The notes: generated by a model not told the origin, from the sequence alone. Shown: positions 11,159-19,768, numbered from the stretch's first letter. The stretch is DNA of 60,744 nt from an uncultured Collinsella sp. (GCA_902470365.1 CABRFZ010000014.1:1-60744); one strand, 5' to 3'. A program made the numbers and translations.

Positions 11159-11653
11159 TTACTTTCCTTCCTTCGCGGGCTTGAAGTCGTAGGTGGGCTT
11201 CAACTTGCACTTTTTAACATCGGAAAAATCGAGGGTAACGGACTCGCCGTCCTCGAGCTCGAGGGTCACGTTCGTCTCGGTGGCGGCGGCAATCTTGCCG
11301 GCGTACTTGCGACGGCCCTCGGTGGCTGTGGAGGTGAGCTCGCAGTTCTCGCCCACAAAGCGGGCAAAGTCACGCGGGCGGCGCAGCGGGCGCGCCATAC
11401 CCGGGCTCGACACCTCGAGCGTATAGCTCGAAGAAATGGGGTCGAGCTCCTCAATCACATCGCCGACCCATTTGGTATTGGCCGTGACGTCATTGAGCGA
11501 CAGGCTCTGACCCTCGGCACCCTCGATACGCACACGCACGCAGGGGGCCTTGGTGGCACCCACGAGCTCAACATCGACGATGTCGACATCGTGCTGGGGA
11601 GCAACGGCCTCGAGCGCGTCGATGATCGCCTGCTCGGTCTTGGTCTTGACCAT
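11159..11653 (-). CDS. rimP: ribosome maturation factor RimP
   Basis: RimP is needed for 30S maturation. I place the start at the ATG ending at 11,653 (MVKTKTEQAI), because GGAGGTG lies about 6 nt upstream. A longer in-frame reading would have to translate the leader terminator and promoter. The resulting 164-aa protein matches the family length, with an alpha/beta N-terminal domain including DIVDVELVG, the conserved YTLEVSSPGMARPLR motif, and an SH3-like C-terminal domain. It is the first gene of the operon, one base before nusA. Confidence 0.93.
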   Translation of the reverse strand: MVKTKTEQAIIDALEAVAPQHDVDIVDVELVGATKAPCVRVRIEGAEGQSLSLNDVTANTKWVGDVIEELDPISSSYTLEVSSPGMARPLRRPRDFARFVGENCELTSTATEGRRKYAGKIAAATETNVTLELEDGESVTLDFSDVKKCKLKPTYDFKPAKEGK

Positions 11654-11673
11654 TGCGGCACCTCCATCCATAC

Positions 11674-11705
11674 AAAAAAGAAGCGGGGCCGAAACCCCAC
11701 TTCTT
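11674..11705 (-). terminator. attenuator-like hairpin in the rimP leader
   Basis: On the minus strand an 11-bp stem (arms 11,678-11,688 and 11,695-11,705, one mismatch, 6-nt loop) is followed by six T residues at 11,674-11,679. It lies between the predicted promoter and the rimP start codon, so it must be read through to express the operon. This fits transcription attenuation of a nusA operon. Confidence 0.75.
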
Positions 11706-11731
11706 TCAATTACAACTTCATTTGCAAGCAA

Positions 11732-11760
11732 ACTATACCAATACCTGCGCAAACGTGCAA
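11732..11760 (-). promoter_or_regulatory. predicted promoter of the rimP-nusA-infB operon
   Basis: Read on the minus strand, -35 TTGCAC (11,755-11,760) and -10 TATAGT (11,732-11,737) are separated by 17 nt. Both boxes match four of six consensus positions. The predicted transcript begins near 11,725, upstream of the attenuator hairpin. Confidence 0.6.
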
Positions 11761-11845
11761 CCACAACACAAACCCGCAGGTCAGCGTGAGCACAGGTTCT
11801 CCACAAGAAATGGATAATTGGGTGTTGTCGCAAGTATCCATAACC

Positions 11846-11880
11846 AAAAAGAGGGGCGACTCCCTGTGGAATCGTCCCTC
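11846..11880 (-). terminator. leuS rho-independent terminator
   Basis: A 13-bp stem (11,851-11,863 with 11,868-11,880, one mismatch and one G-T pair, loop about 4 nt) ends in a minus-strand T run at 11,846-11,850. It sits about 30 nt past the leuS stop. A T run on the other side (11,883-11,887) means it could also work rightward. Confidence 0.85.
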
Positions 11881-11909
11881 GCTTTTTATGTCAACTATGC
11901 GCGCAGCGC

Positions 11910-14486
11910 TTACTTGACCACCAGGTTAACCAGCTTGCCGGGCACACAGATGGCCTTGACGACCGTCTTGCCCTCGAGCCACTTGGCGACGGCGGCCTCG
12001 GCGGCAGCCTGCATATCCTCATTGGAGGCATCGCGGGCAACGTCGACGCGGCCACGGACCTTGCCGAGCACCTGCACGACGATCTGCACCGTGTCCTCGA
12101 TGGACTCGGCCAGGTCGAACTCGGGCCAGGCGGCGGTGTAGGCGTTGCCCTCGCAGCCGAGCGCCTCGTGCCACAACTCGTCGGCCCAGAACGGGCAGAT
12201 GGGGGCAAGGACGCTCACGATGTCCTTGGCCACGCCGTAGCACAGAGCCTTGTCACGGGAAGCGCCCTCGGTGGCGTTGAGGTAGGCGCTCGCCGCGTTG
12301 ACGAGCTCCATGACGGCCGAGATCGCGGTGTTGAACTGACCGCGGTCAAAGTCCTCGGTGCACTTGGCGATGGTGCGGTGACGCTCGCGATAGAGCTTCA
12401 TCGCGACCTCGTCGAGCGCGGACTTGTCAAAGGCCACGTTGGCGTCACCCGACTGGACGAGCTGCCACACGATACGCCAGGCGCGCTTAATGAAGCGGTT
12501 AGCGCCCTCGACGGCCTTGGGATCCCAGTCGAAGTCCTTCTCGGGCGGGGCGATAAACAGGATCGCCAGACGCATGGTGTCGGCGCCGTAGGGCTCGATG
12601 ACCGAGCTCGGGGGCACGACGTTGCCCTTGGACTTGGACATGGTGTCGCCGTTCTCGTCCTTGACCATGCCCTGGCACAGCAGGTTGGTGAAGGGCTCGT
12701 CAACGCTCAGCAGGCCGAGGTCGCGCAGGGCCTTGGTAAAGAAGCGGCTGTAAAGCAGGTGCAAAATGGCGTGCTCGATGCCGCCGATGTAGTTATCGAC
12801 GGGCATCCAACGGTCGGCAGCCTCGCGGGAGAAGGGCAGCTCGGTGTTGTGCGGGTCGGTATAGCGCAGGTAATACCAGCTGGAGCAGGTGAAGGTGTCC
12901 ATGGTATCGGTCTCACGCTTGGCCGGGCGACCGCAAACCGGGCAGGTGGTCTCGTAGAACTCCTTGCACTCGGCGAGGGTCTCGCCGGCACCCAGGTCCA
13001 GGTTCTCGGGCAGCGTCACCGGCAGCTGGTCCTCGGGCACGGGCACGATGCCGCAGTGCTCGCAGTGGATGGCCGGGATGGGGTTGCCCCAATAACGCTG
13101 ACGGCTGATGAGCCAGTCGCGCAGACGGAACTCGACCTTACGGCGACCGCAGCCCATAGCCTCGAGGTCGGCCACGATGGCAGCCTCGCCCTCGGAGTGC
13201 TTGCCGCCGCGCATGCCGGTGTACTTGCCGGACTGGACGAGCGTGCCCTCGGCAGCGTGGGCGCAATCCCAGTCGACGGTCTCGGCATGGAAGGTATCGA
13301 TGGTCTCGCCGCTGGCCTCGACGGCAGCACGGTCGTCATCGTCCAGGATGATTGGCACGATAGGCAGGTCATACTTGCGGGCGAACTCAAAGTCGCGCTG
13401 GTCGCCACAGGGAACGGCCATGACGGCGCCGGTGCCGTAGTCGGCCACGACATAATCGGCAACCCACACGGGGACCTTCTCGCCGTTGACGGGGTTCACC
13501 ACATAGCGGCCGGTAAAGGCGCCGTGCTTCTCGAGGGTGCCCTGGGCACGCTCGACGGCAGAGATGTGTTTGGAGTCCTCGACGATCTTGGTGACGGCCT
13601 CCTCGTACTCCGTGCCCTCGACGAGCTCGTGCAGGCGCGCGTACTCGGGAGCCAGGACAAAGAAGGAGACACCAAAGAGCGTGTCGGCACGCGTGGTGAA
13701 GACGGTGATCTTACCCTCGTCGCCCTCGATAGGCTCGCCATCCTTGTCGCACAGAGTAAAGTCGACCTCGGCGCCCTCGGAGCGGCCGATCCAGTTGGCC
13801 TGCATCTGCTTGACGCGCTCGGGCCAGCCGGGGAGCTTCTCCAGGTCGTCGAGCAGCTCCTGGGAGTACTCGGTGATCTTGAAGTACCACTGCTCAAGGT
13901 CGCGCTTCTCGGGCTCGGTGCCGCAACGCCAGCACTTACCCTCGGTGACCTGCTCGTTGGCCAGAACGGTCTTGCAGGTGGGGCACCAGTTGACCGGGTT
14001 CTTCTTGCGGTAGACCAGGCCCTTTTCCCACATCTTCTCAAAAATCCACTGGCCCCAGCGGTAATAGTCGGGGCTGCAGGTCTTAACCATGCGATCCAGA
14101 TCGTAGGAGAAGCCCATGCGCTTCATCGTGGAAAGCGCCTGATCCATGTTCTTATACGTCCAGGCGGCAGCCTGCGTGTTGTGCTTGATGGCGGCGTTCT
14201 CGGCGGGCAGGCCAAAGGCATCGAAGCCGATGGGGTGCAGCACGTCAAAGCCGCGCATGCGGGCCTGACGGGCCATGGCATCGCCGATGGTGTAGTTGCG
14301 CGCGTGGCCCATGTGCAGGTCGCCCGACGGATACGGGAACATCTCGAGCACGTACTTCTTGGGCTTACTGTCGTCGGTGTCGACGGCAAAGAGGTTAGAG
14401 TCCTCCCAGGCCTTCATCCACTTGGACTCAATGGCCTGCGCGTCGTAAGCAGGGATCTCGTCCTTATGATCTGTGCAATCGCACAT
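11910..14486 (-). CDS. leuS: leucyl-tRNA synthetase
   Basis: This class I synthetase charges tRNA-Leu. The 858-aa protein has the HIGH-type motif HMGH at 58-61, a zinc-binding segment around CPTCKTVLANEQVTEGKCWRCG, the CP1 editing domain, and the KMSKS-type motif MSKSKGN near residue 615. Length is standard for bacterial LeuRS. It is transcribed alone: a terminator follows, and a 370-nt gap with a large palindrome separates it from guaB. I found no T-box consensus in that leader. Confidence 0.97.
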   Translation of the reverse strand: MCDCTDHKDEIPAYDAQAIESKWMKAWEDSNLFAVDTDDSKPKKYVLEMFPYPSGDLHMGHARNYTIGDAMARQARMRGFDVLHPIGFDAFGLPAENAAIKHNTQAAAWTYKNMDQALSTMKRMGFSYDLDRMVKTCSPDYYRWGQWIFEKMWEKGLVYRKKNPVNWCPTCKTVLANEQVTEGKCWRCGTEPEKRDLEQWYFKITEYSQELLDDLEKLPGWPERVKQMQANWIGRSEGAEVDFTLCDKDGEPIEGDEGKITVFTTRADTLFGVSFFVLAPEYARLHELVEGTEYEEAVTKIVEDSKHISAVERAQGTLEKHGAFTGRYVVNPVNGEKVPVWVADYVVADYGTGAVMAVPCGDQRDFEFARKYDLPIVPIILDDDDRAAVEASGETIDTFHAETVDWDCAHAAEGTLVQSGKYTGMRGGKHSEGEAAIVADLEAMGCGRRKVEFRLRDWLISRQRYWGNPIPAIHCEHCGIVPVPEDQLPVTLPENLDLGAGETLAECKEFYETTCPVCGRPAKRETDTMDTFTCSSWYYLRYTDPHNTELPFSREAADRWMPVDNYIGGIEHAILHLLYSRFFTKALRDLGLLSVDEPFTNLLCQGMVKDENGDTMSKSKGNVVPPSSVIEPYGADTMRLAILFIAPPEKDFDWDPKAVEGANRFIKRAWRIVWQLVQSGDANVAFDKSALDEVAMKLYRERHRTIAKCTEDFDRGQFNTAISAVMELVNAASAYLNATEGASRDKALCYGVAKDIVSVLAPICPFWADELWHEALGCEGNAYTAAWPEFDLAESIEDTVQIVVQVLGKVRGRVDVARDASNEDMQAAAEAAVAKWLEGKTVVKAICVPGKLVNLVVK

Positions 14487-14509
14487 ATCAGCTCCTTTAA
14501 TCTTAGCTG

Positions 14510-14628
14510 GGGTCGGTCGGCTTGGCTTTATTCGCTACTGCGGACAGTCCTGCGCAAGACGAAGAGCACATTAAGTGCTCTTCTTTGCGTGCGGAACTTG
14601 TAGCGAACAAAGCCAAGCCGACCGACCC
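14510..14628. repeat. 119-bp near-complete palindrome upstream of leuS
   Basis: Two 29-nt arms (14,510-14,538 and 14,600-14,628) pair with a single mismatch, beginning GGGTCGGTCGGCTTGGCTTT. The interior contains a second hairpin, AAGAGCAC pairing with GTGCTCTT around 14,571-14,582. The element lies 24 nt before the leuS start codon on the leuS leader side. It could fold as one long RNA hairpin, or be a mobile hairpin element. Confidence 0.75.
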
Positions 14629-14733
14629 TAAGGTTAACTTGACTGATAATAGCAAATACGACAAGCGAGATGCCTGCGACTTGCGGGCATCTCGCTTTAT
14701 CTAAATAACGTGGTTGGGAATCAACCTTTATAT

Positions 14734-14763
14734 GAAACCCGTTCTTGCACGAACGGGTTTTCC
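14734..14763. terminator. hairpin downstream of guaB
   Basis: AACCCGTTC and GAACGGGTT form a 9-bp stem around a 6-nt loop with A/T runs on both sides, so it can work in either direction. It is about 95 nt beyond the guaB stop codon and is the best candidate for its terminator. Confidence 0.6.
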
Positions 14764-14775
14764 AGGTGCCGCAGA

Positions 14776-14833
14776 TTGCCGTGAAAGAGGAGCGACGCGT
14801 ACTTTGGTACGCGAGCGACGGTTTGAACGGCAA
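14776..14833. repeat. dispersed structured repeat, copy 1
   Basis: An outer stem TTGCCGT/ACGGCAA (14,776-14,782 with 14,827-14,833) encloses the conserved GAAAGAGGAGCGA, an inner stem CGCGTAC/GTACGCG (14,796-14,802 with 14,807-14,813), and GAGCGACGG. Nearly the same sequence and fold occurs at 22,451-22,507. The closing base pair of the outer stem differs as T-A here and C-G there. This copy lies between guaB and leuS. Confidence 0.7.
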
Positions 14834-14856
14834 GGTGCGGTGCTTGGGAAAGCCGC

Positions 14857-16368
14857 CTAGCGGTAGCTGACGCTTTGCTGGGAATCCTTGACGACTACAT
14901 CGTGGGCGCCGCCTTCGACGATGGAGGTCGAGCTGACCAGGGTCAGGCGTGCCTTTTCCTGGAGCTCGGGGATCGAGAGGGCGCCGCAGTTGCACATCGT
15001 GGACTTGACCTTGTAAAGCGTGCCGCCCACGCCGTCCTTGAGGGAGCCGGCGTACGGGACGTAGGAGTCGACGCCCTCGACGAAGCTGAGCTTCGCGGCG
15101 CCGCCCAGGTCGTAGCGCTGCCAGTTGCGGGCACGCGCGGAACCCTCGCCCCAGTACTCCTTCATGTACTGGCCGTTGACGTTGACGCGCTCGGTCGGGC
15201 TCTCGTCAAAGCGGGCGAAGTAGCGGCCCAGCATCATAAAGTCGGCACCCATGGCAAGGGCGAGCGTCATGTGGTAGTCGTAGACGATACCGCCATCGGA
15301 GCACACGGGCACGTAGACGCCGGTCTCCTCGTAGTACTCGTCGCGAGCGCGGCAGACGTCGATCAGCGCGGTGGCCTGACCGCGGCCGATGCCCTTGGTC
15401 TCGCGGGTAATGCAGATAGAACCGCCGCCGATACCGACCTTGATGAAGTCGGCACCGCAGTCGGCTAGGAAGCGGAAGCCCTCGGCATCGACGACGTTAC
15501 CGGCACCGACCTTGACGTCCTCGCCGTAGTTGGCGCGAATCCACTCAATGGTGCGCTTCTGCCACTCGCTGAAGCCCTCGGAAGAGTCGATGCACAGGAC
15601 ATCGGCACCGGCCTCGATGAGCAGCGGCACGCGCTCGGCATAGTCGCGGGTGTTGATGCCGGCGCCGACCATGTAGCGCTTATCGCCGTCGAGCAGCTCG
15701 TTGGGGTTGGTCTTGTGGCTGTCGTAGTCCTTGCGGAAGACGATGCCCATAAGGTGATCGTTGTCGTCGACGATGGGCAGGGCGTTGAGCTTATTGTCCC
15801 AGATGACGTCATTGGCAACCTTGAGGCTGATGTTCTTGTCGCCCACGATGAGCTGCTCACGCGGGGTCATGAACTCGGAGACCTTCGTCTGGTGGTCATC
15901 GCGGCTGGGGCGATAGTCACGGCTGGTGACGATGCCCAGGAGCTTGCCCTTGGGGGTGCCGTCGTCGGTGACCGGCATGGTGGAGTGACCGGTCTTATCC
16001 TTGAGCTCGATGACCTGCTCCATGGTCATGTCGGGGGTCAGCGTAGAATCGGACTGAACGAAGCCGGCCTTGTGATCCTTGACGGCCTTGACCATGGCGG
16101 CCTCGGACTCGGCGCTCTGGGAACCGTAGATGAAGGACAGGCCGCCCTCGGTAGCGAGCGCGACACCCATGTCGACGCCCGAGACGGACTGCATGATGGC
16201 GGAAACCATGGGGATGTTCAGGGTGATTGCCGGCTTCTCACCGCGCTTGAAGCGGGTTAGCGGCGTCTTGAGAGAGACGTTGTTGGGGATGCACTGCGAG
16301 GACGAGTAACCAGGAACCAGCAGATACTCCGAAAACGTGTGGGACTCACCGGGAAAGAACGTAGCCAT
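14857..16368 (-). CDS. guaB: IMP dehydrogenase
   Basis: GuaB oxidises IMP to XMP with NAD, the committed step of GMP synthesis. The 503-aa protein has the (beta/alpha)8 barrel interrupted by two CBS domains (about 108-215). The catalytic loop GIGGGSICITRE contains Cys319, and the NAD-binding AGADVLCIDSSEGFSEWQ is at about 253-270. The flap motif ARNWQRYDLG is somewhat unlike the usual ARG-type flap. It is monocistronic, and the divergent regulator gene starts about 185 nt away. Confidence 0.93.
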   Translation of the reverse strand: MATFFPGESHTFSEYLLVPGYSSSQCIPNNVSLKTPLTRFKRGEKPAITLNIPMVSAIMQSVSGVDMGVALATEGGLSFIYGSQSAESEAAMVKAVKDHKAGFVQSDSTLTPDMTMEQVIELKDKTGHSTMPVTDDGTPKGKLLGIVTSRDYRPSRDDHQTKVSEFMTPREQLIVGDKNISLKVANDVIWDNKLNALPIVDDNDHLMGIVFRKDYDSHKTNPNELLDGDKRYMVGAGINTRDYAERVPLLIEAGADVLCIDSSEGFSEWQKRTIEWIRANYGEDVKVGAGNVVDAEGFRFLADCGADFIKVGIGGGSICITRETKGIGRGQATALIDVCRARDEYYEETGVYVPVCSDGGIVYDYHMTLALAMGADFMMLGRYFARFDESPTERVNVNGQYMKEYWGEGSARARNWQRYDLGGAAKLSFVEGVDSYVPYAGSLKDGVGGTLYKVKSTMCNCGALSIPELQEKARLTLVSSTSIVEGGAHDVVVKDSQQSVSYR

Positions 16369-16466
16369 GTTTCTCCTTTTTCCATGCGACCGGTCGGCTG
16401 CAGGCCTCGTAGGACCCAGCCCAACCTTGGGCGCCCAATACTGGGGAAGTATCTTAACGCACTTTG

Positions 16467-16475
16467 ACTGCTACA
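16467..16475 (+). promoter_or_regulatory. possible extended -10 promoter of the ModE-like gene
   Basis: TGCTACAAT reads as an extended -10 (TGN plus TACAAT) on the plus strand, about 80 nt before the start codon. No good -35 is visible, which extended -10 promoters tolerate. Confidence 0.4.
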
Positions 16476-16561
16476 ATGCATGATTTAAGAAGAGCACACG
16501 AGGGCTTGACGCAGGCTTTGCGTTTGCCCAGCAAACACTTTAGCGGGGAGACGTGGAGCGT

Positions 16562-16906
16562 ATGAAGTACAAGACGACGGCAAAGCTGGTCATTCAAGCG
16601 TGCGACAAGGATCTGCCGGGCGTGTTTGGTCACGGCTGCGTCTTGCTGCTGCAGGGTATTGCCCGCGAGCACTCGCTGAACCGCGCCGCCAAGAGCATGG
16701 GCATGGCGTATTCCAAGGCCTGGCGCATTGTGAATGAGGCTGAAGGACAGCTGGGCTGCAAGCTCATCGAGCGCGACGGAGCCCGCGGATCCACCCTCAC
16801 CCCCGCCGGCGAGCGAGCCATAGCGGTCTACGAGGAGCTGCAGACCGACATAAACCAGGTCATAGCTGCCAAAGCCGACGCTCTCATCGCCAGCATCAAA
16901 GAGTAG
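16562..16906 (+). CDS. ModE-like winged helix-turn-helix regulator
   Basis: This protein of about 114 aa resembles the N-terminal DNA-binding domain of ModE/LysR-type regulators. GRGCVLLLQGIAREHSLN-like sequence (FGHGCVLLLQGIAREHSLN here) leads into the HTH AAKSMGMAYSKAWRIVNEAE, then GCKLIERDGARGSTLTPAGE, the wing. It lacks the molybdate-binding MOP domains, so it is the short HTH-only form. Start choice is uncertain: a GTG at 16,553 is in frame, but GGGGAG and GGAG upstream fit the ATG at 16,562 better. The target is unknown; guaB is divergent and the downstream neighbour is convergent. Confidence 0.75.
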   Translation: MKYKTTAKLVIQACDKDLPGVFGHGCVLLLQGIAREHSLNRAAKSMGMAYSKAWRIVNEAEGQLGCKLIERDGARGSTLTPAGERAIAVYEELQTDINQVIAAKADALIASIKE

Positions 16907-16947
16907 CTAATTTGGGACGGGGCTTTTTTAGCTGCACAACCCCTTCT

Positions 16948-17022
16948 CATAAGTTGCGGTGAAATAGGGACTGTTTATGCGGTTAAAGCCGTAAATCAAT
17001 CCCTATTTCACCGCAACTTATG
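16948..17022. repeat. 23-bp perfect palindrome between convergent genes
   Basis: Arms 16,948-16,970 and 17,000-17,022 are exact complements, and the loop itself can pair further (TTTA and CGG with CCG and TAAA). It separates the convergent ModE-like and PLP-fold genes and could terminate both, though no T run follows. Its sequence is unrelated to the palindrome at 33-80. Confidence 0.7.
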
Positions 17023-17040
17023 GAGTCGAGGATGATTTAG

Positions 17041-18057
17041 CTAGTTGCGGAGGGCGTTGTCTAGGGTGGCGGCCACGATCAAGGGGTCGTCGGTGCCGGC
17101 GAAGAGACGGATGGTGCTCCCCTGCTTGCCGCGTGGGGCCGAAAGGCGCGTTGTTGCGCCGCCGGCGGGCGATGTGCGGAATTCGTCTGGCAGTATGCTG
17201 AAGAATTCGCCCGCGCTGCATTCGATAAGGTCAAATTCAACTGCCGGGCCAAAACCGTGCTCCAGGATGCCGGTCGCGATGGCGTGATCGGGATGCGAGG
17301 TCAGCCCGGGATAGCGCACGCCGTGCACTATCTCGTTCGCGGCCAAATACTCGGCCAGTGCACGCGCGCGGTCGAAGTGTGCCTGCATGCGGATGTCGAG
17401 CGTGTCGAGCCCGTGCTCTAGAACCTCAGCCTCATCGGAGGACAAGTCGAGTGCGGCCAATCCGCACCCCTCGAGCAGCGCATGCGCGCACTCGGCAGCG
17501 GCATCCACACGATGGCGTTTGAGCTGCGAGCGCGCCACCGAAGCGGCAACGAGCTTACGCGGAGCCTTACCGGCGCACGCACGGTCGAGTGCCTCAAGCG
17601 ACAGGACGGCACCCAAACGCAGTGGATCGCAGCCAAAGACGCTTGCCACGGTGTTATCCACCACGAGCAGCGCACGGGCCTCTCGAGCCGCACGACCCAG
17701 AGCGCGCAGATCGGGCACGCGCAGGCCAAAGCCACCGATCGTGTTCACAAACCACCACAGGTGCGGCCCCTCAGCATCAAACGAAGCATCAAAGCCCTCG
17801 GACGCAGCAGAAAACACTGCAGCCGACGGCTCCCCAACCAGCACAACATCGCAGCCATCAAAGCCACGAGCAAACGCATCGGCAAAGTCATCGGCAAACG
17901 CAACCAGGCGGTCACCGGGGCGCACAATCCCCAACAGAGACAGCGCCGCCGGCAAATGCGAGGCCGCAACAAGACGCGCCTCACGCGCGCCGGCCCTCAA
18001 AGCCCAGGCATCTTCTAGCTGCTGTACATCCACAAGGCACCGTCCCTTCACAAACAA
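17041..18057 (-). CDS. degenerate Cys/Met-metabolism PLP-fold protein
   Basis: The 338-aa protein has the overall layout of the cystathionine gamma-synthase family. It shows ALLVVDNTVAS at about 129-139, which matches the PLP-Asp motif VDNT, then DPLRLGAVLSLEAL, and a C-terminal TTRLSAPRGKQGSTIRLFAGTDDP. The position normally occupied by S-x-T-K, which provides the Schiff-base lysine, reads SLEA at 153-156, so no lysine is available. The protein is shorter than the usual 380-400 aa. It may bind a ligand without catalysis, or be a decaying enzyme. It is a single leftward gene behind the scrB terminator. Confidence 0.6.
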   Translation of the reverse strand: MFVKGRCLVDVQQLEDAWALRAGAREARLVAASHLPAALSLLGIVRPGDRLVAFADDFADAFARGFDGCDVVLVGEPSAAVFSAASEGFDASFDAEGPHLWWFVNTIGGFGLRVPDLRALGRAAREARALLVVDNTVASVFGCDPLRLGAVLSLEALDRACAGKAPRKLVAASVARSQLKRHRVDAAAECAHALLEGCGLAALDLSSDEAEVLEHGLDTLDIRMQAHFDRARALAEYLAANEIVHGVRYPGLTSHPDHAIATGILEHGFGPAVEFDLIECSAGEFFSILPDEFRTSPAGGATTRLSAPRGKQGSTIRLFAGTDDPLIVAATLDNALRN

Positions 18058-18091
18058 AAACCCACGATGCGGGTGTTCCCCGCATCGTGGG
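18050..18091 (-). terminator. scrB terminator
   Basis: A perfect 13-bp stem (CCCACGATGCGGG, 18,061-18,073, with 18,079-18,091) is followed on the minus strand by TTTTTGTTTG. It lies about 40 nt past the scrB stop and just before the next gene's start, insulating the two units. Confidence 0.9.
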
Positions 18092-18129
18092 CAACGGCTG
18101 CAGTATAGCGCCGATATGCGACGAATCGC

Positions 18130-19662
18130 CTAGATGTTGAGCGTGTGATAGGTCACGCTCGCACCCGGGGCGTCAACGGTCACGCCATAGGCCTCGGGAT
18201 AGATGCGCGTCGAAAACACGAGCGCGCCATCGTTCACAAACACCTCGACCGACGAGACATCGCCGACAATGCGCACGTTGCGCACCTCGTCGACGGGCTC
18301 CCAGCGCACAGTACGACCGCAGCCGGCAGAAGCACGACCCTCATCGGTAAATCGCATCTCAAAGCGCGAAGGCAGTTCGCCCTCGGCGGGCATAAACGCC
18401 AGCTTCAGCTCGCCATCAACGGTCGCGGTAAACGCGCCGTCGACACCGTCGACAACAACGTCAAAGCAGGTATCGTCGGCAACCTCAAACGAGCCCTCCC
18501 CCACACGCACCGAGGCATAATGGTGCTCAATCTCGCGCGCCGGCTGCTGCAGCACCACGCCGCCGGCACCGGCTGTAAGCTCGCGCGGCACCGTCATGCA
18601 GTGCTGCCAGCCGCACACCACGGTGGGCGCGTTGCCATAGGTCGGCTCATCGGGCATGCCCATCCAGCCGATCAAAATGTGGCGACCGTCCTCGGACGTA
18701 AACTCCTGCGGAGCATAGAAGTCAAAACCGGCGTCCCACAGGCGGAACTCGCCCAGCTCATAGGCACCGTCACCACCGGTGATGTCACCCGTTACAGGCA
18801 AGTAGCCAGCGGCATACACATTACCGCGGTCCCAACGACCGCCCTCGAGCCCCTGGGGCGAGAAGGACAGCCATTTCGCCGGTACACCGCCATCCGTCTC
18901 AATCTCCAGATACCCCGGGCACTCCCACATAAAGCCAAAACGCTCGGGCGTAGACACGCGGCTCTCGAGCTCCCAGCTCAGCATATCGGCCGAGCCATAC
19001 ACCAGGATCTCGCCCACATCGCGTCCGGCACCCTCGCCATGCATGGCGCAAAAACGGCTCTCGACGTGCGGCCCGTCAACTCGACGACGCGCACCCAGCA
19101 CCATGTGATAACGCCCGTCCGCGTCACGCCACACCTTGGGGTCGCGCACGTGGCGGGTCAAATCCTCGGGATAATCCTCGGAAGCCAGCACCACGCGCTT
19201 TTGGCTAAACGTCTGTCCATCGGCGCTCTCGACATACACGGTATCGGCGCGACGGCCGGAGTTGACATAGTCAAAGACGCCGTCCGCATCGGGGAGCTTA
19301 ACGTTGCCGGTATAGAGCACGCGAATGCGACCGTCCTCGGCAAGCGCGGAGCCCGAATACACGCCATGGCAGTCGAACGGCTCATCGGGCAGCAGCGGCG
19401 CGCCAACATACTCCCAGTTCATAAGGTCGCGGCTCGTGGCATGACCCCAGGCCTTAACGCCGCCCTCAACATCAAACGGAGCATATTGAAAATAAGCGTG
19501 GAACACGCCGCCCGCCTGGCAAAGACCGTTGGGGTCGTTGAGCCAGCCCGTGGGCGGCATAATATGAAAGCGCTGGCCATACGCGCCATGACCGCACTCA
19601 GAGGCGGCGGCGTCAACAGCGGCGACCAGCTTTGCAAGGTCGCGACCGAGTGCATTAGACAT
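18130..19662 (-). CDS. scrB: sucrose-6-phosphate hydrolase (GH32)
   Basis: ScrB cleaves sucrose 6-phosphate, delivered by the PTS, to glucose 6-phosphate and fructose. The 510-aa protein carries the three GH32 catalytic elements: WLNDPNG with nucleophile Asp43, RDP at 173-175 (transition-state Asp), and EC at 247-248 (acid/base Glu). The C-terminal beta-sandwich ends in FVNDGALVFSTRIYP. It lies 106 nt downstream of scrA with an intercistronic hairpin in the gap, so the two are probably one transcript under the LacI-type regulator. Confidence 0.93.
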   Translation of the reverse strand: MSNALGRDLAKLVAAVDAAASECGHGAYGQRFHIMPPTGWLNDPNGLCQAGGVFHAYFQYAPFDVEGGVKAWGHATSRDLMNWEYVGAPLLPDEPFDCHGVYSGSALAEDGRIRVLYTGNVKLPDADGVFDYVNSGRRADTVYVESADGQTFSQKRVVLASEDYPEDLTRHVRDPKVWRDADGRYHMVLGARRRVDGPHVESRFCAMHGEGAGRDVGEILVYGSADMLSWELESRVSTPERFGFMWECPGYLEIETDGGVPAKWLSFSPQGLEGGRWDRGNVYAAGYLPVTGDITGGDGAYELGEFRLWDAGFDFYAPQEFTSEDGRHILIGWMGMPDEPTYGNAPTVVCGWQHCMTVPRELTAGAGGVVLQQPAREIEHHYASVRVGEGSFEVADDTCFDVVVDGVDGAFTATVDGELKLAFMPAEGELPSRFEMRFTDEGRASAGCGRTVRWEPVDEVRNVRIVGDVSSVEVFVNDGALVFSTRIYPEAYGVTVDAPGASVTYHTLNI

Positions 19663-19718
19663 ATCAAAGTCCTAACGGATCGAAAGTTACAAGGTGCCAA
19701 AGATCGGCGCCAGATGCG

Positions 19719-19755
19719 GGGAACACCCGCGAGCATACAGCCCGCGGGCGTTCCT
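19719..19755 (-). other. intercistronic hairpin between scrA and scrB
   Basis: GAACACCCGCG (19,721-19,731) pairs with CGCGGGCGTTC (19,743-19,753) with one mismatch. No T run follows on the minus strand. It may stabilise the scrA 3' end or set the scrA:scrB ratio; this is inferred from position only. Confidence 0.5.
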
Positions 19756-19768
19756 CAATCAAAAGCTC

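Noticed and set aside
14487..14640. T-box riboswitch for leuS
   Set aside because: The position is right and the region is highly folded, but the conserved T-box sequence (GGTGGNACCGCG type) is absent on the leuS strand and there is no terminator/antiterminator pair.
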